This document shows positions 50,436 through 61,784 of a DNA stretch of 64,000 bases, one piece after another. A model generated the notes under the pieces. It did not search any database, had not been told where the DNA came from, and saw only the letters and a program-made list of their open reading frames with translations. The stretch comes from JALZAI01 sp038207565 (GTDB lineage: Bacteria; Actinomycetota; Actinomycetes; Mycobacteriales; Jatrophihabitantaceae). Made by a program: the position numbers and the translations under genes. Position 1 is the first letter of the stretch; the number at the start of each line of letters is the position of its first letter. The stretch spans positions 1-64,000 of the forward strand of contig JBBQZQ010000018.1 in the NCBI GenBank assembly GCA_038207565.1, in the 5' to 3' direction.

Positions 50436-50492
50436 AGGCGGCCTCCTCAAAGATCAATCGGTGCGGGAATGCAACCTGTCGACCCTATCGGG

Positions 50493-51848
50493 TCAGCTGA
50501 GCGGGTTCTCACGCTCGGACCCACCGCGAATCACCGCGCGTAGCCTCGGCAGCCGTTCGGCGAGGTGCCGTTCGGCGCCCCTGGCGGCCGGAACGTAGTA
50601 GTCGCGCCCCACCAGTTCGTCCGGCGGGTATTGCTGCGCGACGACGCCGTCGGTGTGCTCGTGCGGGTATCGGTAGCGCTGGGCATGGCCCAGTTTCTTC
50701 GCGCCGGCGTAGTGACCGTCGCGCAACGCCGGTGGGACGGAGCCAGCCTTACCGGCCCGCACATCGGCCAGTGCCGCGTCGATGGCGCTGACCACGGCGT
50801 TCGACTTCGGCGCGAGCGCCAGGTGGATGGTGGCCTGCGCGAGGTTGATCCGCGCCTCCGGCATACCGATCAACTGGACCGCCTGTGCCGCAGCCGCCGC
50901 GGCCAGCAACGCGCTCGGATCGGCCAGCCCGATGTCCTCGGAGGCGTGCACGACGAGCCTGCGGGCGATGAACCGGGCGTCCTCACCTGCCTCGATCATC
51001 CGAGCCAGATAGTGCAGGGCGGCGTCGGCGTCGGAACCGCGGATGGACTTGATGAATGCGCTGATGACGTCGTAGTGCTGGTCACCGTCACGGTCGTAGC
51101 GCACCGCTGCGGTGTCGACGGCCTGCTCGAGTGTCGCCAGGTCGACGCTCACCGCTCCCTCGGCCAGAGCGGTACCGGCGGCGGCCTCGAGCGCGGTGAG
51201 CGCTCGCCGGGCGTCACCGCCGGCCATGCGCAGCAGATGCCCGCGGGCGTCGTCTTCGAGCGCCACACGTCCGCCGAGGCCCCGCTCGTCGGCCAGCGCG
51301 CGGTCGACGAGTGTCGCCACAGCGTCGTCGTCCAGCGGCTGCAGCGTGAGCAGCAGGCTGCGCGAGAGCAGTGGCGAGACGATGGAGAAGAACGGGTTCT
51401 CCGTCGTTGCGGCAACCAAAGTGACGTGGCGGGCCTCCACAGCGCCGAGCAGGGAATCCTGCTGGGTCTTGGAGAAGCGGTGAATCTCGTCGATGAATAG
51501 CACGGTCTGGCGGCCGCCTCGCCCGAGTTCGGTCTTGGCGCGGGCGATCACCTCACGCACGTCCTTGACGCCCGCGTTGAGCGCGGACAGCTGCTCGAAC
51601 CGGCGGTTCGTCGCGCCGGAGACGATGAGGGCGAGGGTGGTCTTGCCGGTGCCGGGCGGGCCGAACAGGATCAGCGACAGCGGCGCCTCGCCTTCGACCA
51701 GGCGGCGCAGCGGCGATCCCGGCGCGAGCAGATGCTCCTGGCCGACCACCTCGTCGAGGGTGCGCGGACGCATCCTGGCGGCGAGCGGCGCGGCCGGGTC
51801 GACCACCACCGGCGCCGGTTGCGGCCGGTCCGGCTCGAACAGCGTCAT
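50493..51848 (-). CDS. rarA: replication-associated recombination protein A (RarA/MgsA)
   Basis: The 451-residue AAA+ ATPase acts at stalled forks. RPRTLDEVVGQEHLLAPGSPLRRLVEG (~28-54) opens the domain, Walker A is GPPGTGKTTLALI (~64-76), Walker B is FIDEIHRFSKTQQDSLLGAVE, and the sensor region is LVAATTENPFFSIVSPLLSR. The C-terminal domain has EDARFIARRLVVHASEDIGLADP and PVAL-like RYPHEH segments. Length is normal. It precedes the small membrane protein genes of the alaS cluster but is spaced by 57 bases. Confidence 0.95.
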   Translation of the reverse strand: MTLFEPDRPQPAPVVVDPAAPLAARMRPRTLDEVVGQEHLLAPGSPLRRLVEGEAPLSLILFGPPGTGKTTLALIVSGATNRRFEQLSALNAGVKDVREVIARAKTELGRGGRQTVLFIDEIHRFSKTQQDSLLGAVEARHVTLVAATTENPFFSIVSPLLSRSLLLTLQPLDDDAVATLVDRALADERGLGGRVALEDDARGHLLRMAGGDARRALTALEAAAGTALAEGAVSVDLATLEQAVDTAAVRYDRDGDQHYDVISAFIKSIRGSDADAALHYLARMIEAGEDARFIARRLVVHASEDIGLADPSALLAAAAAAQAVQLIGMPEARINLAQATIHLALAPKSNAVVSAIDAALADVRAGKAGSVPPALRDGHYAGAKKLGHAQRYRYPHEHTDGVVAQQYPPDELVGRDYYVPAARGAERHLAERLPRLRAVIRGGSERENPLS

Positions 51849-52048
51849 GTCACCAGCCTAGGCAGCGCGACCCTCCCGCGGGGTGCCCGTGTCACCGGGC
51901 CGGCACCTGCTGCGGATGATCGGCCCGGAACTGTCTCGGATCGGGCATGGGTTCCGACGCACGCATTCCGGGCCGCCGGCGCCGCCGTCCGCTACTGCGC
52001 CCGCGGCCGTTGCTGTTCCAGCCGCCCGCCTCGCGCTAGCGTCGCGGG

Positions 52049-52120
52049 ATGACGATTGCGCAGCCGGCCGCGCCGATCGGAGCGGTCACCAGAATCGCGA
52101 AGCCATTGTCGAAACCCTGA
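52049..52120 (+). CDS. putative 23-residue leader peptide overlapping the P450 start
   Basis: ATG at 52049 opens a frame MTIAQPAAPIGAVTRIAKP that ends at TGA 52118-52120. The last base of the stop is the first of the P450 ATG (TGATG), a classic coupling arrangement. TAGCGT ends six bases before the ATG, so the transcript could begin at it. It might be a true leader peptide, or a chance frame. Codon use is weaker than in nearby genes, so confidence is low. Confidence 0.35.
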   Translation: MTIAQPAAPIGAVTRIAKPLSKP

Positions 52121-53433
52121 TGCCGGTCTCGTCACTGCACGATCCGCAGACCTTCACCGGCGGTGTCCCGTTCGACGCGATCGAAGCGTTGCGCGCGCAG
52201 GGTCCGGTTGCCTGGATCGACGAACCGGACCTGCCCGGCTTGACGGCAGGCCCGGGCTACCACCTCATCCTCGACCACGCCCTGGTCACCCAGGTCCTGA
52301 CGAATCCGGCGACATTCTCCTCGTCGCTCGGTGGGACCCAGATCCGCGACCCCGGCACTCCTGCGGATCTGCGCTACGTCCGACGCATGATGCTCAACAT
52401 GGATCCGCCGGATCACTCGCGGCTGCGGCGCATGGTCGCGACGTCGTTCACCCCGCGGGCTGTCGCCGCGCTCGAGGACCGGATCACCGCACATGCCAGG
52501 CGGATCGTCGACCAAATGCTGGCCGGTCCGCAGGAGTGCGATTTCGCCAAGGACGTCGCTGCCGACCTGCCGCTACTTGCACTGGCGGACGTGCTCGGTG
52601 TGCCCGCCGAGGATCGCTGGTTGATGTTCGACTGGTCCAACCGGGTGATCGGGTTCCTCGACCCCGACTATTCGGTGTCCGCCTCCTTCGATGCCACAAG
52701 CGGCAGTGAGCTCGCCCAGCAGGCTCTTGCGGTACGCCCCTCGGCCGGTGCGGACGGCCGGTTGCCCGATCCGCGCAGCCGCACCGGCATGCCCGACCTC
52801 TATCGGTACGCCCATCTGCTCGGCGCAGCGAAGCGACGGGACCCGGGCGTGGACGTCATGTCGGTCCTGCTCGCCCAACTCGACGACGAGGGTGGCCGGA
52901 TCTCGGTCGAGGAGTTCGAGAACATGTTCTGGCTGTTCGCGGTCGCCGGCAACGAGACGCTGCGCAACGGCCTGCCCGGCGCCATGATTGCGTTGCTCGC
53001 GCACCCCGACGCGCAACGGGACCTGCGCGCTGATCCCACGCTTTCCAGCACCGCGGTGGACGAGATGCTGCGGTGGTGGACTCCCGTGATGGTATTCCGG
53101 CGCACCGCCGCCCACGACACCGTTATCGGTGACACGACCATCCGCGCCGGGGACAAGGTAGTTGTGTCGTTCCTCGCTGCCAACCGCGATCCTGCTGTCT
53201 TCGACCGACCCGCCGCCTTCGACATCCGGCGTAGGCCCAACAATCACCTGGTCTTCGGACACGGCCCGCATTTCTGCCTCGGCGCCCACCTGGCGCGCAC
53301 CCAGATGCGAGCGCTGTTCGGCGAGTTGCTCGCGCGGACGTCCTGGATCGAGGCGGCGGGCCGGCCGGACCTGCTGCGCTCGAACTTTCAACGCGGGGTG
53401 AAGACGCTGCCGATCCGCTGGACGCCAGCATGA
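52120..53433 (+). CDS. cytochrome P450
   Basis: This 437-residue P450 hydroxylates an unknown, probably lipid or steroid-like, substrate with O2 and electrons from a ferredoxin or flavoprotein not seen here. It starts LHDPQTFTGGVPFDAIEALRAQGPVAWI. The I-helix is FWLFAVAGNETLRNG (~265-279), the E-x-x-R is DEMLRW and the heme cysteine is C386 in FGHGPHFCLGAHLARTQ. The ANxET-type I helix and meander recall the CYP125/CYP142 group. I chose the ATG at 52120; the longer frame upstream has no good start. It overlaps the next gene by four bases. Confidence 0.88.
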   Translation: MPVSSLHDPQTFTGGVPFDAIEALRAQGPVAWIDEPDLPGLTAGPGYHLILDHALVTQVLTNPATFSSSLGGTQIRDPGTPADLRYVRRMMLNMDPPDHSRLRRMVATSFTPRAVAALEDRITAHARRIVDQMLAGPQECDFAKDVAADLPLLALADVLGVPAEDRWLMFDWSNRVIGFLDPDYSVSASFDATSGSELAQQALAVRPSAGADGRLPDPRSRTGMPDLYRYAHLLGAAKRRDPGVDVMSVLLAQLDDEGGRISVEEFENMFWLFAVAGNETLRNGLPGAMIALLAHPDAQRDLRADPTLSSTAVDEMLRWWTPVMVFRRTAAHDTVIGDTTIRAGDKVVVSFLAANRDPAVFDRPAAFDIRRRPNNHLVFGHGPHFCLGAHLARTQMRALFGELLARTSWIEAAGRPDLLRSNFQRGVKTLPIRWTPA

Positions 53434-53840
53434 TCTCGGTCGCGCTGGCGCGCCGACTGCGCGACGGCGGGCTGCGCTGGGACCCCGCGTCTGGCGACCG
53501 CTTCGTCGTCGCTGACCGCGACATGGACGCCGACGTGTTCACGATCAGCGACATGACCGTCGAGGTACACAACTTCCCCGGCGAGCGAGTGATCGGCTTC
53601 AACGGCACCGTGGAGTGGGCGCTCGACTCGGTCGAGGTTCAGCACTCGGTGTGGCTGCCGAACGAGTCGCAGCTGCGCGAGCGGCTCGGCGCGACGTTCC
53701 GGCGACTCGAACCGGTGGCCGAGGGCTGGCGAGTGACGCTGGAGGTCGCGGGCCGGCGGGTGTCGGCCCACGACGCCGACGCGAGCGAGGCCTACGGCCT
53801 AGCCCTGCTGCACCTCGTCACCGGTGACGCCACCCGATAG
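53430..53840 (+). CDS. small actinobacterial protein, often labelled CpaE-like
   Basis: This 136-residue protein reads ARRLRDGGLRWDPASGDRF (~7-25), DMTVEVHNFPGERVIGFNGTVEWALDSVE (~41-69) and WLPNESQLRERLGATFRRL (~74-92). These are features of a conserved actinobacterial family sometimes named pilus assembly protein CpaE, a label I think is misleading because it lacks the CpaE ATPase. The ATG overlaps the P450 stop by four bases, so it is co-translated. Its last 42 bases overlap the aspS gene on the other strand. Function unknown. Confidence 0.7.
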   Translation: MISVALARRLRDGGLRWDPASGDRFVVADRDMDADVFTISDMTVEVHNFPGERVIGFNGTVEWALDSVEVQHSVWLPNESQLRERLGATFRRLEPVAEGWRVTLEVAGRRVSAHDADASEAYGLALLHLVTGDATR

Positions 53841-55634
53841 TGGTTCGTTCCCCTCCTGGGAGCCGGGAAAAGAACCACGATCGGGCTGGACGTCGATGCC
53901 GGCTTCCTTTCGCTGCTCCGGCGTGATCGCGGCAGGTGCACCGGTCAACGGGTCGTAACCACCGCCGGTCTTCGGGAACGCGATGACGTCGCGGATCGAC
54001 TCGGTGCCCGAGAGCAGCGCGCAGATGCGGTCCCAGCCGAACGCGATGCCGCCGTGCGGGGGCGCACCGAACCCGAACGCGTCGAGCAGGAACCCGAACT
54101 TGGTGCGCGCCTCCGCCTCGTCCAGACCCATCACCGTGAACACGCGCTCCTGCACGTCGCGGCGATGGATACGGATCGACCCGCCGCCGATCTCGTTGCC
54201 GTTGCACACGATGTCGTAGGCATAGGCCAGAGCGGAGCCGGGGTCGGTGTCGAAGGTGTCCATCGAATCGGGCTTGGGCGAGGTGAAAGCGTGGTGGACG
54301 GCCGTCCAGGCTCCCGTTCCGACCGCGACATCTCCGGCCGCCTGCGCGTCCGCGGACGGTTCGAACAGTGGGGCATCGACGATCCAGACGAAGGCCCACT
54401 GCGACTCGTCGATCATGCCGGTCCGTCGGCCGATCTCCAGCCGGGTGGCACCCAGCAACGAGCGCGCGGAGGTGGCGCTACCCGCGGCGAAGAAGACGCA
54501 GTCGCCGGCCCTCGCGCCCACGTGTGCCGCCAGTCCGTCCCGCTCGGTGTCCGACAGGTTCTTGGCTACCGGGCCGCTGAGCGAACCGTCCTCGCCGACC
54601 AGGACGTAGGCCAGGCCGCGGTGGCCACGCTGCTTCGCGAACTCCTGCCACGCGTCGAGCGTGCGCCGCGGCTGGGACGCGCCGCCCGCCATGACCACTG
54701 CACCGACGTAGGGCGCCTGGAACACCCGGAACGGGGTGTCGGCGAAGAATGCTGTGCAGTCGGTCAGCTCGAGATCGACGCGCAGATCGGGCTTGTCGGA
54801 ACCGAAGCGGGCCATCGCATCGGCGTAGGTCATGCGCGGGATCGGCGTCGTGATCTCGTACCCGATCAGCGTCCACAGCGAACGCAGCACGCTCTCGGCG
54901 AGCGCGATGACGTCGTCCTGGTCGACGAAACTCATCTCGATGTCGAGCTGGGTGAATTCCGGCTGCCGGTCCGCGCGGAAGTCCTCGTCTCGGTAGCAGC
55001 GCGCGATCTGGAAATAGCGCTCCATGCCCGCGACCATGAGCAGCTGCTTGAACAACTGTGGCGACTGCGGCAGCGCGTACCAGGACCCGGGACGCAACCG
55101 CGCCGGAACCAGGAAGTCGCGGGCACCCTCTGGAGTCGAGCGCGTCATGGTCGGCGTCTCGATCTCGATGAAACCCTGGTCCAGCAGCGTCTCGCGCGCG
55201 GCCCGGTTCACCTTGGACCGCAACCGGATCGCCGCGCCCGGGCCGGGTCGACGGAGGTCCAGGTAGCGGTACTTCAACCGTGCTTCCTCGCCGACCTCGG
55301 TGTGCTCGTCGACCTGGAACGGCAGGGCCGCCGCCTCGTTGAGCACCTGTAACGATGACGTCACGACCTCGATCTCGCCCGATGCGAGCGCCGGGTTGAT
55401 GTTGCCCTCCGGACGCAGCCGCACCTCGCCGGTGACCGCGATCACCCACTCGTTGCGCAGCTCGTGGGCTTGGCCTTCGTCGCGCAGCACGACCTGCGCC
55501 GAGCCGGACGCGTCGCGCAGGTCGATGAAGGTCACGCCGCCGTGATCGCGCCGGGTACCCACCCAACCGGCCAGGGTCACGGTCTGTCCGGCGTCGGAGG
55601 CGCGGAGCGACCCGGCTTCATGGGTGCGAATCAC
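53799..55634 (-). CDS. aspS: aspartyl-tRNA synthetase
   Basis: The 611-residue class II enzyme charges tRNA-Asp (and tRNA-Asn in organisms that use the amidotransferase route). The anticodon-binding OB fold reads GQTVTLAGWVGTRRDHGGVTFIDLRD (~16-41). Class II motifs are IETPTMTRSTPEGARDFLVP, FQIARCYRDEDFRADRQPEFTQLD and GIAFGWDRICALL. A GAD-type insertion is present in the middle, as in bacterial AspS. The GTG at 55634 overlaps the hisS stop by four bases, the usual hisS-aspS pair. The tail is acidic and short. Confidence 0.96.
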   Translation of the reverse strand: MIRTHEAGSLRASDAGQTVTLAGWVGTRRDHGGVTFIDLRDASGSAQVVLRDEGQAHELRNEWVIAVTGEVRLRPEGNINPALASGEIEVVTSSLQVLNEAAALPFQVDEHTEVGEEARLKYRYLDLRRPGPGAAIRLRSKVNRAARETLLDQGFIEIETPTMTRSTPEGARDFLVPARLRPGSWYALPQSPQLFKQLLMVAGMERYFQIARCYRDEDFRADRQPEFTQLDIEMSFVDQDDVIALAESVLRSLWTLIGYEITTPIPRMTYADAMARFGSDKPDLRVDLELTDCTAFFADTPFRVFQAPYVGAVVMAGGASQPRRTLDAWQEFAKQRGHRGLAYVLVGEDGSLSGPVAKNLSDTERDGLAAHVGARAGDCVFFAAGSATSARSLLGATRLEIGRRTGMIDESQWAFVWIVDAPLFEPSADAQAAGDVAVGTGAWTAVHHAFTSPKPDSMDTFDTDPGSALAYAYDIVCNGNEIGGGSIRIHRRDVQERVFTVMGLDEAEARTKFGFLLDAFGFGAPPHGGIAFGWDRICALLSGTESIRDVIAFPKTGGGYDPLTGAPAAITPEQRKEAGIDVQPDRGSFPGSQEGNEPLSGGVTGDEVQQG

Positions 55635-56980
55635 TGTGCTGACTCCTGCTGTGGCGAGACGACCTGCGGGTGCAGGTCCTCCGGTGGTGGCGCCCAGTGC
55701 GCCGGATCGGACGGTCCCTGCGCGCCGGTGCGGATATCCCTGACGTTGTCGTCGGCGTCTGCCTGTCCCGGGAACCACACGAACGGAATACCCCGCCGTT
55801 CGGCATAGCGGATCTGCTTGCCGTACTTTTGCGGCGTCGCCGCCACCTCGGTCGAGATGCCGCGCTCCCGCAACTGCTGCGCTATCCGGTTGCACAGCGG
55901 GCGATCGTCCTCGGACGGCAGGGCCACGAGCACTGCCGACGGCACCGGGCGCGACCCGGCGAGCGCGCCACGCTGGAAGAGCGGCATGAGCAACCGCGTG
56001 ACGCCGAGCGAGATGCCCACTCCGGGATAGGTGGTCTTGCCGTCGCTGGCGAGCGAGTCGTAGCGACCGCCCGAGCAGATCGAACCGAGTGCCTCGTAGC
56101 CGGAGAGCCGTGTCTCGAACACCGTGCCGGTGTAGTAGTCCAGCCCGCGGGCGATGCGCAGGTCGGCCTCGACGCTCACCCGCCCACCGCTGATGTCGGC
56201 GCACCCGTCGATCACCGCGACCAGCTCGTCGAGCCCGCTGTCGAGCACCGGGTGTGCGACTCCGAGCGACCAAACCTTGGAGACGAAGGACGAGTCCTGA
56301 GTGCGGATGTCGGCGAGGGCGAGGCACTGCTCCGCCTGCTCCTTCGACAGGCCGACATCGCCGACCAACTGCGTGGCGACGACGTCGGCCGGAACCTTGT
56401 CGAGCTTGTCGATCGCGCGCATCACTGCAGGGACGTCCGTGACGCCGATGCCGAGGTAGAAGCCTTCGATCAGCTTGCGGTTGTTCACCTGGATCCGCAG
56501 CGGTGGCAGGAAGTCCAGCCCGCGCAACGCCTCTGCCATGACGCGCGCGATCTCGACGTCGTGGTGGAAGGGCAGCACATCGCGGGCGACGACGTCGATG
56601 TCGGCCTGGGTGAACTCGCGGTAGCGGCCCTCTTGCGGACGCTCGCCGCGCCACACCTTCTGAATCTGATAGCGACGGAAGGGGAATTCCAGGTGCCCGG
56701 CGTTGTCGAGCACGTAGCGCGCGAACGGCACGGTGAGGTCGAAGTGCAGGCCCAACCCCGCGTCGCCGTCGTCGGCACCCGCCTGCAGGCGACGCAGGAC
56801 ATAGACCTCCTTGTCGATCTCGCCTTTGCGCAGCAACGACTCGAGCGGTTCGGCCGCCCGCGTCTCGACCGGCGCGAAACCGTGCAGCTCGAACACCGAG
56901 CGCAGCTTGTCGATCACCGCCTGCTCGACGAAACGCTGCGCGGGCAGCAGCTCGGGAAACCCCGACAACGACGTCGTCAT
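55631..56980 (-). CDS. hisS: histidyl-tRNA synthetase
   Basis: This 449-residue class II synthetase has GFPELLPAQRFVEQAVIDKLRSVFELHGF at the start, motif 2 as FPFRRYQIQKVWRGERPQEGRYREFTQADIDV, the histidine signature LRIARGLDYYTGTVFE, and motif 3 SDGKTTYPGVGISLGVTRLL. The C-terminal anticodon-binding domain follows (VLVALPSEDDRPLCNRIAQQL). It is coupled to aspS by GTGA. The start is ATG at 56980, 16 bases from the upstream hydrolase stop. Confidence 0.96.
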   Translation of the reverse strand: MTTSLSGFPELLPAQRFVEQAVIDKLRSVFELHGFAPVETRAAEPLESLLRKGEIDKEVYVLRRLQAGADDGDAGLGLHFDLTVPFARYVLDNAGHLEFPFRRYQIQKVWRGERPQEGRYREFTQADIDVVARDVLPFHHDVEIARVMAEALRGLDFLPPLRIQVNNRKLIEGFYLGIGVTDVPAVMRAIDKLDKVPADVVATQLVGDVGLSKEQAEQCLALADIRTQDSSFVSKVWSLGVAHPVLDSGLDELVAVIDGCADISGGRVSVEADLRIARGLDYYTGTVFETRLSGYEALGSICSGGRYDSLASDGKTTYPGVGISLGVTRLLMPLFQRGALAGSRPVPSAVLVALPSEDDRPLCNRIAQQLRERGISTEVAATPQKYGKQIRYAERRGIPFVWFPGQADADDNVRDIRTGAQGPSDPAHWAPPPEDLHPQVVSPQQESAQ

Positions 56981-56996
56981 GACAGCTCGACCGCGC

Positions 56997-57659
56997 TCAT
57001 GATAGGTCCACCAGGAAGGGGTTGGACGCGCGCTCGCGCTCGATCGTCGTGGACGGGCCGTGGCCGCAGTGCACCAGCGTCGCGTCGTCCAGGGGCAGGA
57101 TCACCTCGCGCAGCGAGCGCTGCATGTCGGCCATCGAGCCGCCGGGCAGGTCCACGCGTCCGATCGAGCCGTTGAACAGCACGTCCCCGCTGAACAGCAC
57201 CGGCTGCTCGTCGTCGACCAGGCCGAAGGTGACCGATCCGGCGCTGTGCCCCGGTGCGTGCCGGACACCGAAGTCGAGTCCGGCGATCGGCACGGTGTCG
57301 CCGTCGCCGAGCTCGCGCACGTCGTCGGGTTCGGCGAAGGTCAACGTGCCGAACAATGGGGTGCCGGCAGGCATGCCGACCCCCGACCACGGATCGGCCA
57401 GCTGGGCACGGTCGGCGGGGTGGATGAAAGCCGGCACGTCACGTGCCTGGCAGACCGGCAGCACGGAGAAGGTGTGATCGAAGTGTCCGTGGGTCAGCAG
57501 CACCGCGACGGGGTGCAGCCGGTGCTCGACGATCAGTTCGTCCAGGCGCGGGCCGACTCCGATGCCCGGGTCGATGACGACACACTGCTCCCCATCGGCA
57601 GGGGCGACGACCCAGCAGTTCGTGGCGGTCGCGTCCGACGGGAAGCCTGCGATCAGCAC
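56997..57659 (-). CDS. MBL-fold hydrolase (glyoxalase II-like)
   Basis: This 220-residue metallo-beta-lactamase-fold protein carries the metal motif LLTHGHFDHTFS (H-x-H-x-D-H, ~67-78), further histidine HAPGHSAGSVTF (~130-141) and the bridging aspartate in FSGDVLFNGSIG. It resembles glyoxalase II or related thioester hydrolases. The place beside hisS-aspS-rel is common in actinobacteria. GGAG lies nine bases before the GTG at 57659; the TTG at 57695 would add 12 residues. Confidence 0.85.
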   Translation of the reverse strand: MLIAGFPSDATATNCWVVAPADGEQCVVIDPGIGVGPRLDELIVEHRLHPVAVLLTHGHFDHTFSVLPVCQARDVPAFIHPADRAQLADPWSGVGMPAGTPLFGTLTFAEPDDVRELGDGDTVPIAGLDFGVRHAPGHSAGSVTFGLVDDEQPVLFSGDVLFNGSIGRVDLPGGSMADMQRSLREVILPLDDATLVHCGHGPSTTIERERASNPFLVDLS

Positions 57660-57837
57660 GGCGCAGCACTCCACTGAGATCGGGGACGAGAACAATTGAC
57701 CAGCCTACCGAGCGCCCGGCGGCCGGTTGAGCGAGCGTTCGCCGCGCGACGTACAGGCGGTCCTCAGCGTGGATCACGCCGAACTCCGTAGACTGCCGTG
57801 GGCCCACCAACCGGGAACGCATCTGGAGGAACGCTTC

Positions 57838-58704
57838 GTGCCGACGAACAAACAGCGCCGCGAGGCTTCGCGGCGACACCTCGAGCGGCAACTGCAGCGA
57901 CGTCAGGAGCGTGAGGCACGTCGGAAGAAGGCGACGTTGGTCACATCCATCGTCGCGACGCTCGTCCTGATCGGCGCCGTGATCGCGGCGGTCGTCGTCC
58001 TCGGCAACGGCACCGACGACAAGACCCCGACGGCGAGCGACAAGACCCCGACGTCGACCCGATCGCCGCTGCCGTCCCGCTCGCCGTCCAAGATCGCCTC
58101 GCGGGTGGCGAAGAAGACGAGTGGGCCGTGCGGTTACGCCGAGTCCGCGACCACGCTGAAGCGCAACCCGAACCTCTTCGACGTCGGGCTGCCGCCCGAC
58201 CCCAGCCCGACGCCGACGTCCGACTCGACCGTCGTGATCAGAACCAACCGCGGTGACATCAGCGCGGTGCTCGACGCCAAGGGCGCGCCGTGCAATGTGC
58301 AGAGCCTGACCTACCTGATCGGCAAGAAGTTCTACGACAACTCCGCGTGCGCCCGCTCGGTCAACTCCGGCATCTACCTGGTGCAGTGCGGCGACCCCTC
58401 GGCCACGACGGGCGGTGGCCCGACCTACAACGTCAAGGACGAAAACCTGGCCACGGCGAAGTACACCGCGGGCACCATCGCCATGGCCAACAGCGGCAGG
58501 AACACCAACGGCAGCCAGTTCTTCCTCATCACCAAGGACAGCAGCACGACGCTGGGCAAGAAATATACGGTCGTCGGGCACGTGACGAAGGGGCTGTCGG
58601 TGCTGGAGAAGGTGGCAGCGGCCGGCGACGACGGGTCCAACCAGGCCGGGGGTGGACGGCCGAACCAGGACCTGATCCTGAAGACGGTGTCGCTCTCGAA
58701 GTAG
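57838..58704 (+). CDS. membrane-anchored cyclophilin-type peptidyl-prolyl isomerase
   Basis: This 288-residue protein has a basic coiled N-terminus (NKQRREASRRHLERQLQRRQERE), one membrane helix (ATLVTSIVATLVLIGAVIAAVVVLG, ~32-56), a Thr/Ser/Pro/Lys linker, and a cyclophilin domain (TVVIRTNRGDISAVLD, FYDNSACARSVNSGIYLVQCGDP, GTIAMANSGRNTNGSQFFLITKD). It probably helps proteins fold outside the membrane. GGAGGA lies just before the GTG at 57838. It converges on rel with a three-base gap. The position beside rel and hisS matches mycobacterial PpiB. Confidence 0.93.
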   Translation: MPTNKQRREASRRHLERQLQRRQEREARRKKATLVTSIVATLVLIGAVIAAVVVLGNGTDDKTPTASDKTPTSTRSPLPSRSPSKIASRVAKKTSGPCGYAESATTLKRNPNLFDVGLPPDPSPTPTSDSTVVIRTNRGDISAVLDAKGAPCNVQSLTYLIGKKFYDNSACARSVNSGIYLVQCGDPSATTGGGPTYNVKDENLATAKYTAGTIAMANSGRNTNGSQFFLITKDSSTTLGKKYTVVGHVTKGLSVLEKVAAAGDDGSNQAGGGRPNQDLILKTVSLSK

Positions 58705-58707
58705 GCC

Positions 58708-61101
<2,394 letters not shown>

Positions 61102-61237
61102 GGCCGGGTCCGGTACACGTGTCGGCGGGATTCCCGCGTCGGTCGTCAGCGTGATTCCCTTCCTCGGCGGGCCTGCCGGGACAAGTCTACGGCCGGATCA
61201 GCCGCAGCCTCCGCAGGTCGCCGGTCCGGTAGCCCAC

Positions 61238-61783
61238 CTATCCAGTGAGCAGCGCCCGCAGCGGCACTGTTTCATCGAGCACCGCGCGGCCGCCGAACAA
61301 GCCCAGCTCGAGCAGGACTGCCGATCCGACGACAGTGGCCCCGGCCTCGGTCAGCAGGTCGGTGCCCGCCCGCAACGTGCCTCCGGTGGCCAGGACGTCG
61401 TCGACGAGTAGCACCCGGCGCCCGTCCACCACGTCGACAGGCACCTCCATCTCGGCGCTGCCGTACTCCAGGTGGTAGCTGCGCCGGACGGTCGGCGGGG
61501 GCAGCTTGCCGACCTTGCGGACCATGACCAGGCCGCACCCCAGCTCGCGGGCGAGCGCCCCTGCCAGGAGAAATCCACGGGCCTCGACGCCTGCCACGAC
61601 GTCCACGCCGCCAAGCCCGGCGGCGAAGGCCGCGACTGCACCGATCGCCGCGGCGAACGCCGGCCCGTTGGCGAGCAGGGGCGAGATGTCCTTGAATAGG
61701 ACGCCTGGCTGCGGGAAGTCCGCGACGTCGCGCAGGTGGGAGCGGACCAGCTCGGCAAGCTGGTCGTCGCGAGGCCCGGTCAA
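61238..61783 (-). CDS. apt: adenine phosphoribosyltransferase
   Basis: This enzyme salvages adenine to AMP with PRPP. The PRPP-binding motif VLLVDDVLATGGTLRAGTDL (~117-136) is complete, with FPQPGVLFKDISPLLANG (~23-40) and GVEARGFLLAGALARELG near the start. I use the TTG at 61783, giving 181 residues; it has no strong ribosome binding site and may be translated by coupling, since the secF stop TAG is one base away. secF, apt and rel are in the order common in actinobacteria. Confidence 0.9.
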   Translation of the reverse strand: MTGPRDDQLAELVRSHLRDVADFPQPGVLFKDISPLLANGPAFAAAIGAVAAFAAGLGGVDVVAGVEARGFLLAGALARELGCGLVMVRKVGKLPPPTVRRSYHLEYGSAEMEVPVDVVDGRRVLLVDDVLATGGTLRAGTDLLTEAGATVVGSAVLLELGLFGGRAVLDETVPLRALLTG

Positions 61784-61784
61784 C

